DNA of 31,660 bases from SYAN01 sp049459795 (GCA_049459795.1 JBMUDS010000011.1:1-31660), one strand, 5' to 3'. Counted from the stretch's first letter, positions 7,831 to 16,824 are shown. Notes: a model not told the origin generated them from the sequence alone. A program made the numbers and translations.

Positions 7831-8982
7831 TCAATTGAAGCGCGAAAGCGTAAATGGTGAGATGTCTCGCTCTGTCTTTCCAGTCAGCACCAATTCGCTT
7901 AGCAAGCGCCCCATCAACGGTGACGCTGTGAATCCCATATACGGATACATCCCTACGTAGACACCTGGCATCGACGTGATCTCGTCGATGATCGGGTTGT
8001 GGTCAGGAGTCCCATTCCCAACTCCTATCCAGGTACGGATGACTCGAATGTCTGCGATCTTAGGAACCACCTTCAGCGCCACTCGTAAGTTCCTACGGAG
8101 AGAATCTGGATTGAGGATCGGTGTGCCTGATGCGTTGTAGCGAGCCGGCCAGCCACCACCGATAAGGAGTGATCCGGAGTTTGCCTGTTTGAAGGTGAGT
8201 TTCTCGCTCGTGAAATAGACGAGATGATGGACGAACTTCTCGACCTGTTCTGTGACCGAAACCTGCACTGGAGCATCATCGATGGGAATGCTCACCCCGA
8301 TCCCATTTCCAAGCATTGGGATTCCTGCATTCGCGCAGATGATTACCTTCTTCGCGTGGAAGGCACCGCCATTGGTCTGAAGCAGATACTGACCACCATC
8401 ACGCGTTATCTGCAGGACCTTATGCTTCGTGAAAATCTTCGCGCCGTGTCGCTTCGCGGCCTCTCCATAGGCCGGTGCCAACAGGAGTGGATTGGCCTTC
8501 CCTTCGATCGGGCTGATCGATCCCCCGACCATCTTCTTCGAGATATATGGTGCGATTGAATGCAGTTCTGACGCGCTCAGCATTCTGGATTCGATACCAA
8601 TTGAATTCTCTAGTTCTACTTTCTTCTCCAGATGACGCATATTCGTATCGTTCTCGGCGATCATCAGGCCACCTTTAGATGCGACCTCTAGATCGACGCC
8701 AAGTTCTTCCGAGAGAGTCTTCCAAATCGCTAACGAGTCAGCGAGGATTCCAAGACCATGGAGGAATGTTTTAGCCCACTCGATGCCTAGTTCTTCGAAT
8801 GGCTCATATTGGATCTGGCCATGGAGACTTCCAGCGTTTCTCCCCGAGGCTTGCGTATTGAGGTCGAACTCTTCGAGGAGTGCGACATTCGCACCTGTCT
8901 TTGCGATGTTGTAAAGAGTTGATGTACCGATTGCTCCGCCGCCGATGATGATGATCTCGAATGATTCCTTCATCTCGGGCAC
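7831..8982 (-). CDS. DadA-like FAD oxidoreductase, second beta-type subunit
   Basis: This 383-residue DAO-family flavoprotein is closely related to the beta subunit at 3170-4381. Shared features are GGGAIGTS at the FAD site, QASGRNAGSLHG, KANPLLLAP, GGGWPAR and RTWIGV. It has no alpha or gamma gene of its own beside it. It could pair with the alpha and gamma subunits in this island to give a second substrate specificity, or act alone as an oxidase. The start used is GTG 8982, because TATCAT ends 6 nt before it; ATG at 8973 is the alternative and neither has a ribosome site. It converges on the OYE gene (14 bp apart) and diverges from the second DHDPS-family gene. Confidence 0.82.
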   Translation of the reverse strand: MPEMKESFEIIIIGGGAIGTSTLYNIAKTGANVALLEEFDLNTQASGRNAGSLHGQIQYEPFEELGIEWAKTFLHGLGILADSLAIWKTLSEELGVDLEVASKGGLMIAENDTNMRHLEKKVELENSIGIESRMLSASELHSIAPYISKKMVGGSISPIEGKANPLLLAPAYGEAAKRHGAKIFTKHKVLQITRDGGQYLLQTNGGAFHAKKVIICANAGIPMLGNGIGVSIPIDDAPVQVSVTEQVEKFVHHLVYFTSEKLTFKQANSGSLLIGGGWPARYNASGTPILNPDSLRRNLRVALKVVPKIADIRVIRTWIGVGNGTPDHNPIIDEITSMPGVYVGMYPYMGFTASPLMGRLLSELVLTGKTERDISPFTLSRFN

Positions 8983-8988
8983 GCGACT

Positions 8989-8994
8989 ATGATA
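8989..8994 (-). promoter_or_regulatory. -10 element for leaderless GTG start
   Basis: On the minus strand TATCAT is followed by 6 nt and then the GTG at 8982. This spacing is typical of leaderless mRNAs and decides the start of the DadA-like gene. No good -35 box is visible. Confidence 0.45.
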
Positions 8995-9054
8995 ACCAAA
9001 TTAGGAAGAGAGATCCGCGAGAAGTCTTGATACTTCATTGAAAGGATGACCGAG

Positions 9055-9981
9055 ATGGCAGAAGAGTTTCGTGGCAGTTATGGCGTACTCGTCACGCCCT
9101 TCACCGAAGGCGGCAAGTCGGTAGATGTCGAAGCTCTCAAGCGACTCCTTGATTGGCAAGTGGAGAGCAAATCACCTGGTGTCATCATGCTTGGTACGAC
9201 AGGCGAATTCTTGACCATTTCTGATGAAGAGCGGCGACTGATCGTAGACACCACGGTGAAACACATGGCCGGACGGGCGAAGGTCCTTGTTGGCGCGATG
9301 AATGCCTACACCCCGAATGCAGTCCGTTACTCCGCTGAGGCAGAAGAGCTCGGTGCAGATGGCCTGATGATCCTTCCACCTTATTACTACACGCCCACTC
9401 ACGATGAGATTCATGGCTACTACAAAGCGATCTGCGCGAAAGTCTCCATTCCCATCATGGTCTACAACAATCCATTCACCTCTCGAGTGGATATGCCAGC
9501 ATCTTTGATCGCAAAGCTTGCGCGTGATTTCGAGCAGGTCCGCTACATCAAGGAAGCGAGCAAGGATGTCGCCCGCGTGAAGGATGTTATCGACGAATCC
9601 GAAGGTCTTGTGAAGGTCTTCGCAGGAGAGCGGGTTGTCGAGTCATACATGCTCGGCGCAACCGGCTATGTCAATCCTTACGCAAATTACATCCCAGAGG
9701 CCTCCACGATGATCTGTGAATTACTCGCCAACAAGGAGTATACGAAAGCCGAGAAGATCTCGGTCTACATCAACAAGATCGATCACTTGATCGCCAAGGG
9801 ACACCCGCTCTATGGCCATCAGTGCTATTCCAAGGCTCTCGCTGCTGCTCGTGGCTATCCAGTGGGAGATGTACGACCACCGATTACGACCTTTGCTTCC
9901 CTTGGTGATGAGGGGCGTGATCGTCTTAAGACCCTGATGGGAATGATCAACGAACTGAACGCTCTTGTGCCGGCGCTCTAA
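9055..9981 (+). CDS. DHDPS/NAL-family class I lyase or deaminase (copy 2)
   Basis: This is a second Schiff-base TIM-barrel protein. Counting from an upstream ATG at 9046, it has GTTGE near residue 50, catalytic Tyr140 in VYNNP and Lys169 in YIKEAS. ATG 9055 is preferred because AAAGGA (9041-9046) stands 8 nt before it, whereas ATG 9046 overlaps that site; the protein is then 308 residues. It is divergent from the second DadA-like gene, with 63-72 bp between the starts. This divergent flavoprotein-plus-DHDPS pair repeats the layout of the genes at 3170-5351, so each oxidase seems to have its own downstream lyase or deaminase. Possible roles are pyrroline-4-hydroxy-2-carboxylate deaminase or another keto acid lyase. 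Two copies with different active-site surroundings (YNNP/KEAS against YNWP/KDST) suggest different substrates. Confidence 0.8.
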   Translation: MAEEFRGSYGVLVTPFTEGGKSVDVEALKRLLDWQVESKSPGVIMLGTTGEFLTISDEERRLIVDTTVKHMAGRAKVLVGAMNAYTPNAVRYSAEAEELGADGLMILPPYYYTPTHDEIHGYYKAICAKVSIPIMVYNNPFTSRVDMPASLIAKLARDFEQVRYIKEASKDVARVKDVIDESEGLVKVFAGERVVESYMLGATGYVNPYANYIPEASTMICELLANKEYTKAEKISVYINKIDHLIAKGHPLYGHQCYSKALAAARGYPVGDVRPPITTFASLGDEGRDRLKTLMGMINELNALVPAL

Positions 9982-9990
9982 GGATTCTCC

Positions 9991-11190
9991 CTAGAGATTG
10001 GAGTTGATCACGCGTCCTGCTTGGACGACGAGATCGATACTCCTCAAGTTCTGAGGGTCATCGAGGGGGTTCCCCTCTAGAGCGATGAGATCGCCTTCGA
10101 ATCCTTCTCGAATCTGACCTAGTGAATCCTCTTGTCGAATCAGCGCGGCTGCAGTACTGGTAATCGATTGCAAGGATTTAAGCGTGCTAAGTCCCGCATC
10201 ATGCATCAAAAAGAGTTCATGAAGAGCAGCCGGTACGCCATCGACGAGATCTCCCGGCGGATAATCGGTTCCATTCGTCATACGTAAGTCAGCTTTGATC
10301 GCAAGCTTCACGCTCTCAAGATGGCGTTCGCTCGCTTTGAGCGCGTTTTGAATCGATGGCTCTTCGAAACCTTTCGCACGCATCCATGACTCGGATCGAG
10401 TGACACAAAGCGTTGGAGAATAGAAGACATTCTTCGCCTTCATCGCATCGACCGTCTCTTGATCCATCACATATCCGTGTTCGAAAGAGGTCACTCCTAA
10501 TCGGAGCGCCTGCTGGATCGCTTTCGATTCGCCAGCATGTGCTACTACATACGTGCCATGCTCTTCGGCAGCTTTGACTGCGCCACTGATCTCATCATCT
10601 GTCATCTCTGGGATATCTGGACTCTCACCAGCATGCGCCAATCCCCCGGTGATGAAGATTTTGATGTGATCAGCCCCGGCTTGTAGTTCCTCCGTTGCAG
10701 CCCTGTAGAAGCCGTCGAAGTCTTTAGCGTAAGAACAGGCAGAACCTTTCCCATGACCATTCGGGGTCGAGAGGGCTCGGCCGGCTCCAAAGATCCGTGG
10801 GCCTTCGAACCATCCAGATTTCGCCGCTGCTCGTAGCATCAAATCTGCTTGATTCTGCTCGTGGACCGAACGAAGTGTGGTGATGCCAGCCTTGAGAGCC
10901 TCGGATGCGCGCTGTGCAGATCGATAGGCGGTGACCGCGGGATTCTCATTCGGGTCCGTAAGTGAGAATGGAAAGACAACCGAGAGGTGGGTATGGCACG
11001 AGATCAACCCTGGGAAGAGGTAGCGACCACCAAGATCGATCACTTCTTCTCCCTTATCTAAGGAGGAAGTCAGTCGAATCGATTCGCCGACTGATGTGAT
11101 CTTTCCATTCCTATCGACACGAACCGCATCGTGATTGAGGATGCGGCCCTCGATCACATCGACAATCTTGGCGTTCGTGAATACGGTCAC
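9991..11190 (-). CDS. Amidohydrolase (imidazolonepropionase/prolidase-like)
   Basis: This is a metal-dependent amidohydrolase of 399 residues. Ligands are visible: His66 and His68 (CHTHLS), a candidate bridging Lys177 (HIKIFITGG), His218 (VVAHAG), His238 (FEHGY) and Asp309 (NGTDYP). This pattern matches the subgroup with Xaa-Pro and Xaa-Arg dipeptidases, related carboxypeptidases and imidazolonepropionase-like hydrolases. It starts with GTG at 11190, 6 nt after a strong AAAGGAG site. There is no signal peptide, so it is cytoplasmic. It converges on the second DHDPS-family gene (9 bp apart). A dipeptidase role would link the amino acid oxidation genes to the peptide import genes further right, but substrate calls in this family are unreliable. 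Confidence 0.78.
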   Translation of the reverse strand: MTVFTNAKIVDVIEGRILNHDAVRVDRNGKITSVGESIRLTSSLDKGEEVIDLGGRYLFPGLISCHTHLSVVFPFSLTDPNENPAVTAYRSAQRASEALKAGITTLRSVHEQNQADLMLRAAAKSGWFEGPRIFGAGRALSTPNGHGKGSACSYAKDFDGFYRAATEELQAGADHIKIFITGGLAHAGESPDIPEMTDDEISGAVKAAEEHGTYVVAHAGESKAIQQALRLGVTSFEHGYVMDQETVDAMKAKNVFYSPTLCVTRSESWMRAKGFEEPSIQNALKASERHLESVKLAIKADLRMTNGTDYPPGDLVDGVPAALHELFLMHDAGLSTLKSLQSITSTAAALIRQEDSLGQIREGFEGDLIALEGNPLDDPQNLRSIDLVVQAGRVINSNL

Positions 11191-11296
11191 TTATAACTCC
11201 TTTGCGCATCAAGAATAAGACTGATGAATGAGTCATCTTATGGTCAAACAAATGATTAAAAAAGCGACGCACCCTTTCAAAAAAGAGCGCGAAATG

Positions 11297-11302
11297 TACG
11301 CT
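11297..11302 (+). promoter_or_regulatory. Possible -10 for leaderless metalloprotease gene
   Basis: TACGCT ends 6 nt before ATG 11309, the start that places the signal peptide at the N-terminus. The -35 region is poor (TTTCAA at 16-bp spacing). Confidence 0.3.
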
Positions 11303-11308
11303 GAGCGA

Positions 11309-12928
11309 ATGCGGAAACGGTTCATGGCTCTTGCAATTGCAATCACACTCCTACCACTACCGGCTCTCTCTGCCAGTTCTCCCAAAACCGGTGCTAGTTG
11401 CACCAAAAACGGCGTGACGAAGACTCATAAGGCAAAGACCTTCACCTGTAGATATAAGAAGGGGCAACTGGTCTGGAGCAAAGGCGTCCCTGTCAAAAAA
11501 ACGTCCTCAATACCAATCGCAGGTTCCACTCCACTAGCAACTCCTACTCCAACCACTACAAATGAGAACACTCAGGCGATTCCCGCTGCGACACCGCGAG
11601 AATTCGAGTTTGAAACACCATGTGACCCAGATCCAGAAACTCCTGCCGAGTGGAAGGAGATGGAAAGTTACTTCTCATCGATCAACTTCTGTCAAGGAAT
11701 ATATCGGATCAAGAAGGTGGTTCTGGGGGAGTCACGACCTACGGTTTCACTCACTGCCTTGAACAATTCCACAAATGTTGATGAATGCCGAGTTGAGAAT
11801 CCCGGGAATGGCCCCATCCTCGGATTTCCCAATGCGGATCAGCGAAGCTGGCAGAACCCCAAGTGGTCGCAAGTCCTGATTCCATCGCCGCAGATGTCAA
11901 TTCAGATAATTCCGATCTACTCTTCTGACTCAGCTAAGCCGATAAATTCACCTGCAGCAGATTATGGAAAGTACTTTAGATTCATTCAAGATTGGATCAA
12001 TTACGCCAGTGATTTACCAAGCACTGTCGATATTCGCGTTCCGGATAAGTACTTCGAATTCACCAAGGAATTGAAGCCGTTTGGAGTCAATCACGATAAG
12101 AACTCTGACCAACATCGCGCATTTACACAAGAGCTTATTACCCAAGTAGATCCTTTGATTGACTTCACTGGAGCAACATTTGCATTAACGGTAGTTCCTC
12201 CAAATACATCGAATGAGATTTTCCACCAGGCTGCCCTTGGATCACTCAACACTCGCGAAGGCACAATCCATAAGTCGGGGTCTCTACCTCCTGAATACTT
12301 CAAAGGCTCCACGTTCTATCGGCATGTTGGGTTGATACAACCCAATTGGATGATTCATGAACTGTTTCACGTAGGCGTAGGCTTCTACGATCGCTATGGA
12401 AATGGCAATTTCTTCAACAATCTGAGTGCTGGAAAATTCGAGAGCTCTGGCCTTGGCGGAATGACACTCATGTCAACCTCACGCAGCGATCTTTCCGTGT
12501 GGGAGAAGTGGGTGGTGGGTTTCATCTCGGATGACCAAGTCATTTGCGCAGATGGAACAAATCCTTTCACGGCTTGGGTTTCGCCCTCCACGTACAAGTC
12601 CACAGAGAAGAAACTCCTCGCTATTCCTCTCAGCAAGACCAAGGTGATCGTGGTCGAATCCATTCGCAGTGCGGGACTGAGTGTCAAGCTCAATCGAAAA
12701 TCTCATGGTGCCTTCGTTTATGTCGTCGATGCGAAGGCGCCCTATATGGGAGACGCAATTTTTTCACTATATCCAAATGGCCGGAACCCTGAGCCTCCAA
12801 ACAACCGGGCGATTTATCACTATGACGCTCCACTCAAGCTCAACGAATCAGTTGAATACGACGGAGTTCGCTTAACCGTTGTTGAAACAGGTGAGTTCGG
12901 TGAAGTGATTAAGGTAGAACGAAATTAG
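11309..12928 (+). CDS. Secreted M6-like metalloprotease with N-terminal Cys-containing surface module
   Basis: Starting at ATG 11309 gives a classic signal peptide (MRKRF, a hydrophobic stretch, then ALSASS). The frame is open to an ATG at 11228, but that adds a charged extension before the signal. Next comes a short module with two Cys (SCTKNGVTKTHKAKTFTC, then LVWSKG), a type common on Nanopelagicales surface proteins, then a Pro/Thr-rich linker. The catalytic part has HELFH at residues 350-354 followed by Asp361, a Met-turn-like MTLMSTS and WEKWVVGF, matching the immune inhibitor A (M6) layout. Canonical M6 is HExxHxxGxxD; here Asp is one residue later. Base use is more AT-rich than its neighbours (many ATA, TTA, AAT codons). 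It may supply peptides to the importer encoded next door on the other strand. Activity is inferred. Confidence 0.7.
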   Translation: MRKRFMALAIAITLLPLPALSASSPKTGASCTKNGVTKTHKAKTFTCRYKKGQLVWSKGVPVKKTSSIPIAGSTPLATPTPTTTNENTQAIPAATPREFEFETPCDPDPETPAEWKEMESYFSSINFCQGIYRIKKVVLGESRPTVSLTALNNSTNVDECRVENPGNGPILGFPNADQRSWQNPKWSQVLIPSPQMSIQIIPIYSSDSAKPINSPAADYGKYFRFIQDWINYASDLPSTVDIRVPDKYFEFTKELKPFGVNHDKNSDQHRAFTQELITQVDPLIDFTGATFALTVVPPNTSNEIFHQAALGSLNTREGTIHKSGSLPPEYFKGSTFYRHVGLIQPNWMIHELFHVGVGFYDRYGNGNFFNNLSAGKFESSGLGGMTLMSTSRSDLSVWEKWVVGFISDDQVICADGTNPFTAWVSPSTYKSTEKKLLAIPLSKTKVIVVESIRSAGLSVKLNRKSHGAFVYVVDAKAPYMGDAIFSLYPNGRNPEPPNNRAIYHYDAPLKLNESVEYDGVRLTVVETGEFGEVIKVERN

Positions 12929-12942
12929 CCCTTAAATGGAAT

Positions 12943-13920
12943 CTACTTCGTGAAATTCAAGGTCTTCACTGGAGCACCTTCAGATTGAAGGACGCACGAG
13001 ACTTTGCGGTGGTCCGCAAGAGTGAGTTGCCGTGGGATCTCTGTCGCACAACTTGGCATCGCCATCGGACAGCGCGGATGGAATCGGCATCCTGTCGGTG
13101 GATACGCAGGATTCGGAACATCTCCAGGAAGGTCGAGTGGCATGAAAGCCTTGCCATCTGCATGAGGAATCGCTGACATCAACGCCTTCGTATAAGGATG
13201 TGATGGCGAATTCCAAGTGTCTTCGGTCTTGCCTGATTCAACGATCTTTCCGAGATACATCACGGAGACTCGATCTGAGATACGACGAACGATGGAGAGA
13301 TCATGCGAGATGAAGATCATTCCCATCTTGAATTCTTCGACAAGATTGACCAAGAGGTTCGCTACTGCAGCTTGTGACGATGTATCGAGGGCGGAGATAG
13401 GCTCGTCGGCCACGATCACACGGGGAGAGATCGCGAGCGCACGGGCGATGGCGATGCGCTGTCTCTGACCGCCTGAGAATTGATGAGGGAATCGATCCAC
13501 TGCATTCGCTGGAAGTCCAACTCTCTCGAGCAGGCTCTTCGCCTTTTCGATGCCGTCGCTTCGGCTCATCCCTTGGATCACCGGACCATCTGCGATCTGA
13601 TCACCGATCTTGCGGCGGGGATTGAGTGAGCCATACGGATCCTGGAAGATCATCTGCAGGCTCAAGAAGTGCGGATCACGCTTTCCTCGCCCGATTTTGG
13701 TGACCGACTTGCCGTCGAAAGTGACATCACCCTCCACGCGATCGAGGATTCCAACGACCGCTTTTCCGAGAGTCGACTTGCCACATCCTGATTCGCCGAC
13801 GAGCCCCAAGATCTCACCAGCGCGCAGTTGTAGATCGACACCTGCGACAGCACGGACCTTGATATCGGCTCGCGTGTACTCGACAGCGAGGTCTTTCACA
13901 TCGAGGATCAGGTCGCTCAC
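12943..13920 (-). CDS. Dipeptide/oligopeptide ABC transporter ATPase, DppF/OppF type
   Basis: This is the second ATPase of the peptide importer. It has Walker A GESGCGKST near residue 43, signature FSGGQRQR, Walker B VIVADEP and an H-loop His in FISHDLS. The Opp/Dpp C-terminal extension is present with four cysteines (TGCRFHPRCPM, SCATE, VSCVL), an arrangement proposed to hold an iron-sulfur cluster in some family members. It is the last gene of the operon; its start overlaps the DppD-type stop by 4 bp. It converges on the metalloprotease gene, 14 bp away. Confidence 0.92.
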   Translation of the reverse strand: MSDLILDVKDLAVEYTRADIKVRAVAGVDLQLRAGEILGLVGESGCGKSTLGKAVVGILDRVEGDVTFDGKSVTKIGRGKRDPHFLSLQMIFQDPYGSLNPRRKIGDQIADGPVIQGMSRSDGIEKAKSLLERVGLPANAVDRFPHQFSGGQRQRIAIARALAISPRVIVADEPISALDTSSQAAVANLLVNLVEEFKMGMIFISHDLSIVRRISDRVSVMYLGKIVESGKTEDTWNSPSHPYTKALMSAIPHADGKAFMPLDLPGDVPNPAYPPTGCRFHPRCPMAMPSCATEIPRQLTLADHRKVSCVLQSEGAPVKTLNFTK

Positions 13921-14900
13921 TTCGATCCTCCCTTGGCGCTGACGAATGGATCGACTGAGCAGAAGATCCTGCGATTACCAGTGATCTCGACTTTTGCTGG
14001 CGAACCGATAGAGCATCCTGCTTCAGCAAAAGCACATCGAGGATGGAAAGCACATCCAGTTGGAAACTTGCCCAATTCAGGTGGCATTCCTTCGATGGCG
14101 CGGAGGCGCTTTCCTTCACTCTGTGAATCTGGAAGGGCATCGATGAGACCCTTTGTGTAAGGGTGACGTGGAGAAGTCAGGAGATTTGCAGTTGGGCCCG
14201 TCTCCACCTCTGAACCTGCATACATGATGAGCAAGCGATCAGTGAGAGCCGAGAGCACTCCAAGATCATGTGTGATCACCATGACGGAGAGATTGTTCTT
14301 CTTTCGAAGGTCATCGAGAAGAGTCAAGATGCCTGCTTGAACCGTCACATCAAGTGCTGTGGTGGGCTCATCTGCGATCAAGAGTTTTGGATCACAAGCT
14401 AGTGCCATTGCGATAGCGATGCGTTGGCGCATACCACCAGAGAATTGACTTGGATGGGCGCGAAGTGCAGCAGCTGGATCTGGGATCTTCACCGTATCGA
14501 GGAGTTCCAAGACTTTACTTCGGGCAGCATCTTTGGAGATCTTTCGGTGATGACGAAGGTGCTCAGTGAGTTGGGTCTCGATCGTCAACATCGGATGGAG
14601 TGAGGTCATCGGATCCTGGAAGATCATCGCAACATCACGACCACGGATCGTGCGGAAATCCTTCGGCTTGAAGTTGATCAACTCTTCACCATCAAAATTG
14701 ATCGAACCACTCGCCTTGCCCTTATAGGGAAGTAATCCAAGGATGGAGAGTGCGGTCATCGTTTTTCCGCTGCCGCTCTCACCAGCGATGCCGAGAATCT
14801 CGCCACGATTCACATCGAAAGAGAGGTTGCGAACCGCATCAGCGGGGCCGCTACCAGTCATGAGCGTGACGGTCAGGTCACGTACGGAGAGGAGTGTCAT
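13917..14900 (-). CDS. Dipeptide/oligopeptide ABC transporter ATPase, DppD/OppD type
   Basis: This is the first ATPase of the importer. Walker A GESGSGKT is at residues 40-47, the signature is FSGGMRQR, Walker B is LLIADEP and the H-loop is VITHDLG. The C-terminal peptide-transporter extension carries four Cys (TGCAFHPRC, AGCS, IFCSV) like its partner. It overlaps both neighbours (TGATG with the permease upstream, 4 bp with the DppF-type gene downstream), a sign of tight translational coupling. Confidence 0.92.
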   Translation of the reverse strand: MTLLSVRDLTVTLMTGSGPADAVRNLSFDVNRGEILGIAGESGSGKTMTALSILGLLPYKGKASGSINFDGEELINFKPKDFRTIRGRDVAMIFQDPMTSLHPMLTIETQLTEHLRHHRKISKDAARSKVLELLDTVKIPDPAAALRAHPSQFSGGMRQRIAIAMALACDPKLLIADEPTTALDVTVQAGILTLLDDLRKKNNLSVMVITHDLGVLSALTDRLLIMYAGSEVETGPTANLLTSPRHPYTKGLIDALPDSQSEGKRLRAIEGMPPELGKFPTGCAFHPRCAFAEAGCSIGSPAKVEITGNRRIFCSVDPFVSAKGGSK

Positions 14901-15751
14901 CAGTCGCGCAGCGCCTTAGCGGTACGTGGATCGAGGGCATCACGGAGCGCATCACCGATGAAATTGAAGGCGAGCACCGCGCTCAAGATCGCGAGTCCAG
15001 GGAAGAGTCCAACCCACCATTTGTCGAAGTTGACCGCGCCCATCGAGACCATGGAGCCCCACTCCGCAGCGGGTGGTTGTGCGCCCAGCCCTAAGAATGA
15101 GAGACCCGAGAGGAGGAGAAGCGCATTGCCTACTTCAAGGGCTGCGAGAACGAAGACAGGGCCAGCAAGGTTTGGTCGAAGATCCACAACCAGCGTTCTA
15201 ATCGAGGAGGAACCAAGGAGCGATGAGGCAGTGACGTAATCATTCTGCTTCGCGTTCAGAATCAATCCCCTGACTAAACGTGCATAGACCGGCCAGGAAA
15301 CGATCGTGATCGCGATGACTGCGTTTCGGATCTCCGGCCCCAGCGCAGCGGCTACCGCCATGGCGAGAACGATCGCAGGGAAAGCGAAGAACATGTCAGT
15401 AAGACGCATGACCACTGCATCCACTCGACCACCGAAATATTCCGAGATTCCGCCGATGATGGATCCAAGCAGCGCCGAGAGCACGACAAGCAAGATCGAA
15501 TATGGCAATGAGATTCGAGCACCGTAGATGACACGACTCCAGATATCCCTGTTGAGCTCATCGGTACCCATCAAGTGAAGTGAACCAGGAGTCGCGAATT
15601 TCTCTGCATCTTGGGCGAGTGGATCATAAGGAGCGATCCACGGTGCGAAAATCGCCGCAAAGATCCAGAGTGCGATTGTGACTACTCCTACGATTGCCAG
15701 CGGTTGTCGCCAGATCGAATTCACGTTCTTCTTACGCTTCATTTTCATCAC
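14900..15751 (-). CDS. Dipeptide/oligopeptide ABC transporter permease, DppC/OppC type
   Basis: This inner-membrane permease of 283 residues has a basic N-terminus (MMKMKRKKN), a first membrane segment near residues 16-38 and the OppC N-terminal domain with DPLAQ and HLMGTDELNRDIWSRV. The docking loop is near residues 175-195. It overlaps the DppB-type gene by ATGA and the DppD-type gene by one base. It forms the channel with the DppB-type protein. Confidence 0.92.
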   Translation of the reverse strand: MMKMKRKKNVNSIWRQPLAIVGVVTIALWIFAAIFAPWIAPYDPLAQDAEKFATPGSLHLMGTDELNRDIWSRVIYGARISLPYSILLVVLSALLGSIIGGISEYFGGRVDAVVMRLTDMFFAFPAIVLAMAVAAALGPEIRNAVIAITIVSWPVYARLVRGLILNAKQNDYVTASSLLGSSSIRTLVVDLRPNLAGPVFVLAALEVGNALLLLSGLSFLGLGAQPPAAEWGSMVSMGAVNFDKWWVGLFPGLAILSAVLAFNFIGDALRDALDPRTAKALRD

Positions 15752-16824
15752 TGCTCCGCCTTGCGAAGTTGTGGATCGATGACGCGATAGAGAATATCGA
15801 CCAACAGATTCATGGTGATGTAAACCGTCGCTACAACCATGCTCACGCCCATGATTCCTGGAAGATCGAGCCCGACTGCAGCGCGGTAGGCATATTGACC
15901 GAGACCCGGCCAGGAAAAGACGTTCTCAACGAGGACGGAACCTGCCATCAAACTTGCGAATGAGACACCAGCAACAGTGATGATGGCAAGAAGCGCTGGA
16001 CGAAGCACATGCCTTCGGATCACTGTGAACTCTGGCAAACCCTTGGCTCGTGCTGTGCGTACATAGTCGTTGCCCAAGATCTCCAAGACCGATGCGCGGG
16101 TGAAACGGGTCAGAACACCGATCGCGTAGATCGCAAGAACGAGAGCAGGGAGCAACAAATAAGAGAATGCTTGTCGGAAAGTTGCGAAGTCACCGGCGAT
16201 CAATGCATCGATGGTGAAAAGGCCAGTAACCCGTTCAGGAGCATCAGCACCCGGCTCAAGGCGTCCGGTTCCAGGCGCCCATCCGAGAACGAAGAAGAAG
16301 ACATAGAAGGCTACGAGTGCAGTCCAAAATGTCGGCATAGAGACACCAGTAAGGCTGAAGACACGGATCAATTGATCTGGAAGGCGGTCGCGCGTTACTG
16401 CGGAGATGGTGCCGAGAATGAGGCCAAGGAACATCGCGAAGATGACCGCGATCAGCGCGATCTCCATCGTGGCGGGGAAATACTCGGCAAGATCTTCTGT
16501 AACGGGACGCTTACTTGAGAGCGAGATGCCGAGATTGCCGTCGGCGAGATTTTGAACGTAACGGAGATACTGGATCGGAACTGGCTGATCGAGCCCGAAT
16601 TCCTTCTCGAACGCGGCCACGATCTCTGGATCGCTATATGCGCTCTGACCAAGATTCGCAGCGACCGGGTCACCGGGTACCAACTGTGTGATCGTGAAGG
16701 CAATGAAGGTCATGCCGAAGATCAAGAAGATACTGGTGATGATGCGCTTTATTACAAATGGAGCGAAGCCAGTGCCCCGAATGACCTTTCGTGCGAAAGA
16801 TACTTTCGTAGACACTGGCTCCAC
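15748..16824 (-). CDS. Dipeptide/oligopeptide ABC transporter permease, DppB/OppB type
   Basis: This first permease of the importer is 358 residues, with the DppB pattern LVPGDPV near residue 50, FGLDQPVPIQYLRY, and the conserved region around NDYVRTARAKGL that contacts the ATPases. The GTG start at 16824 follows AGGAA closely and AGGT at longer spacing, so the exact start is uncertain by a few codons. The N-terminus is longer than usual by about 25 residues. It lies 41 bp downstream of the binding protein gene. Confidence 0.9.
   Translation of the reverse strand: MEPVSTKVSFARKVIRGTGFAPFVIKRIITSIFLIFGMTFIAFTITQLVPGDPVAANLGQSAYSDPEIVAAFEKEFGLDQPVPIQYLRYVQNLADGNLGISLSSKRPVTEDLAEYFPATMEIALIAVIFAMFLGLILGTISAVTRDRLPDQLIRVFSLTGVSMPTFWTALVAFYVFFFVLGWAPGTGRLEPGADAPERVTGLFTIDALIAGDFATFRQAFSYLLLPALVLAIYAIGVLTRFTRASVLEILGNDYVRTARAKGLPEFTVIRRHVLRPALLAIITVAGVSFASLMAGSVLVENVFSWPGLGQYAYRAAVGLDLPGIMGVSMVVATVYITMNLLVDILYRVIDPQLRKAEQ

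Noticed and set aside
7815..7831. Terminator between the converging OYE and DadA-like genes
   Set aside because: The inverted repeat AGTTC/GAACT has only 5-bp arms and no T-run.
9971..9997. Terminator between the second DHDPS gene and the amidohydrolase
   Set aside because: Only 5 bp of pairing (CTCTA/TAGAG) and no T-run.
16009..16518. 169-residue plus-strand ORF inside the DppB-type permease
   Set aside because: Charged, Cys-rich shadow of a membrane protein gene on the other strand.
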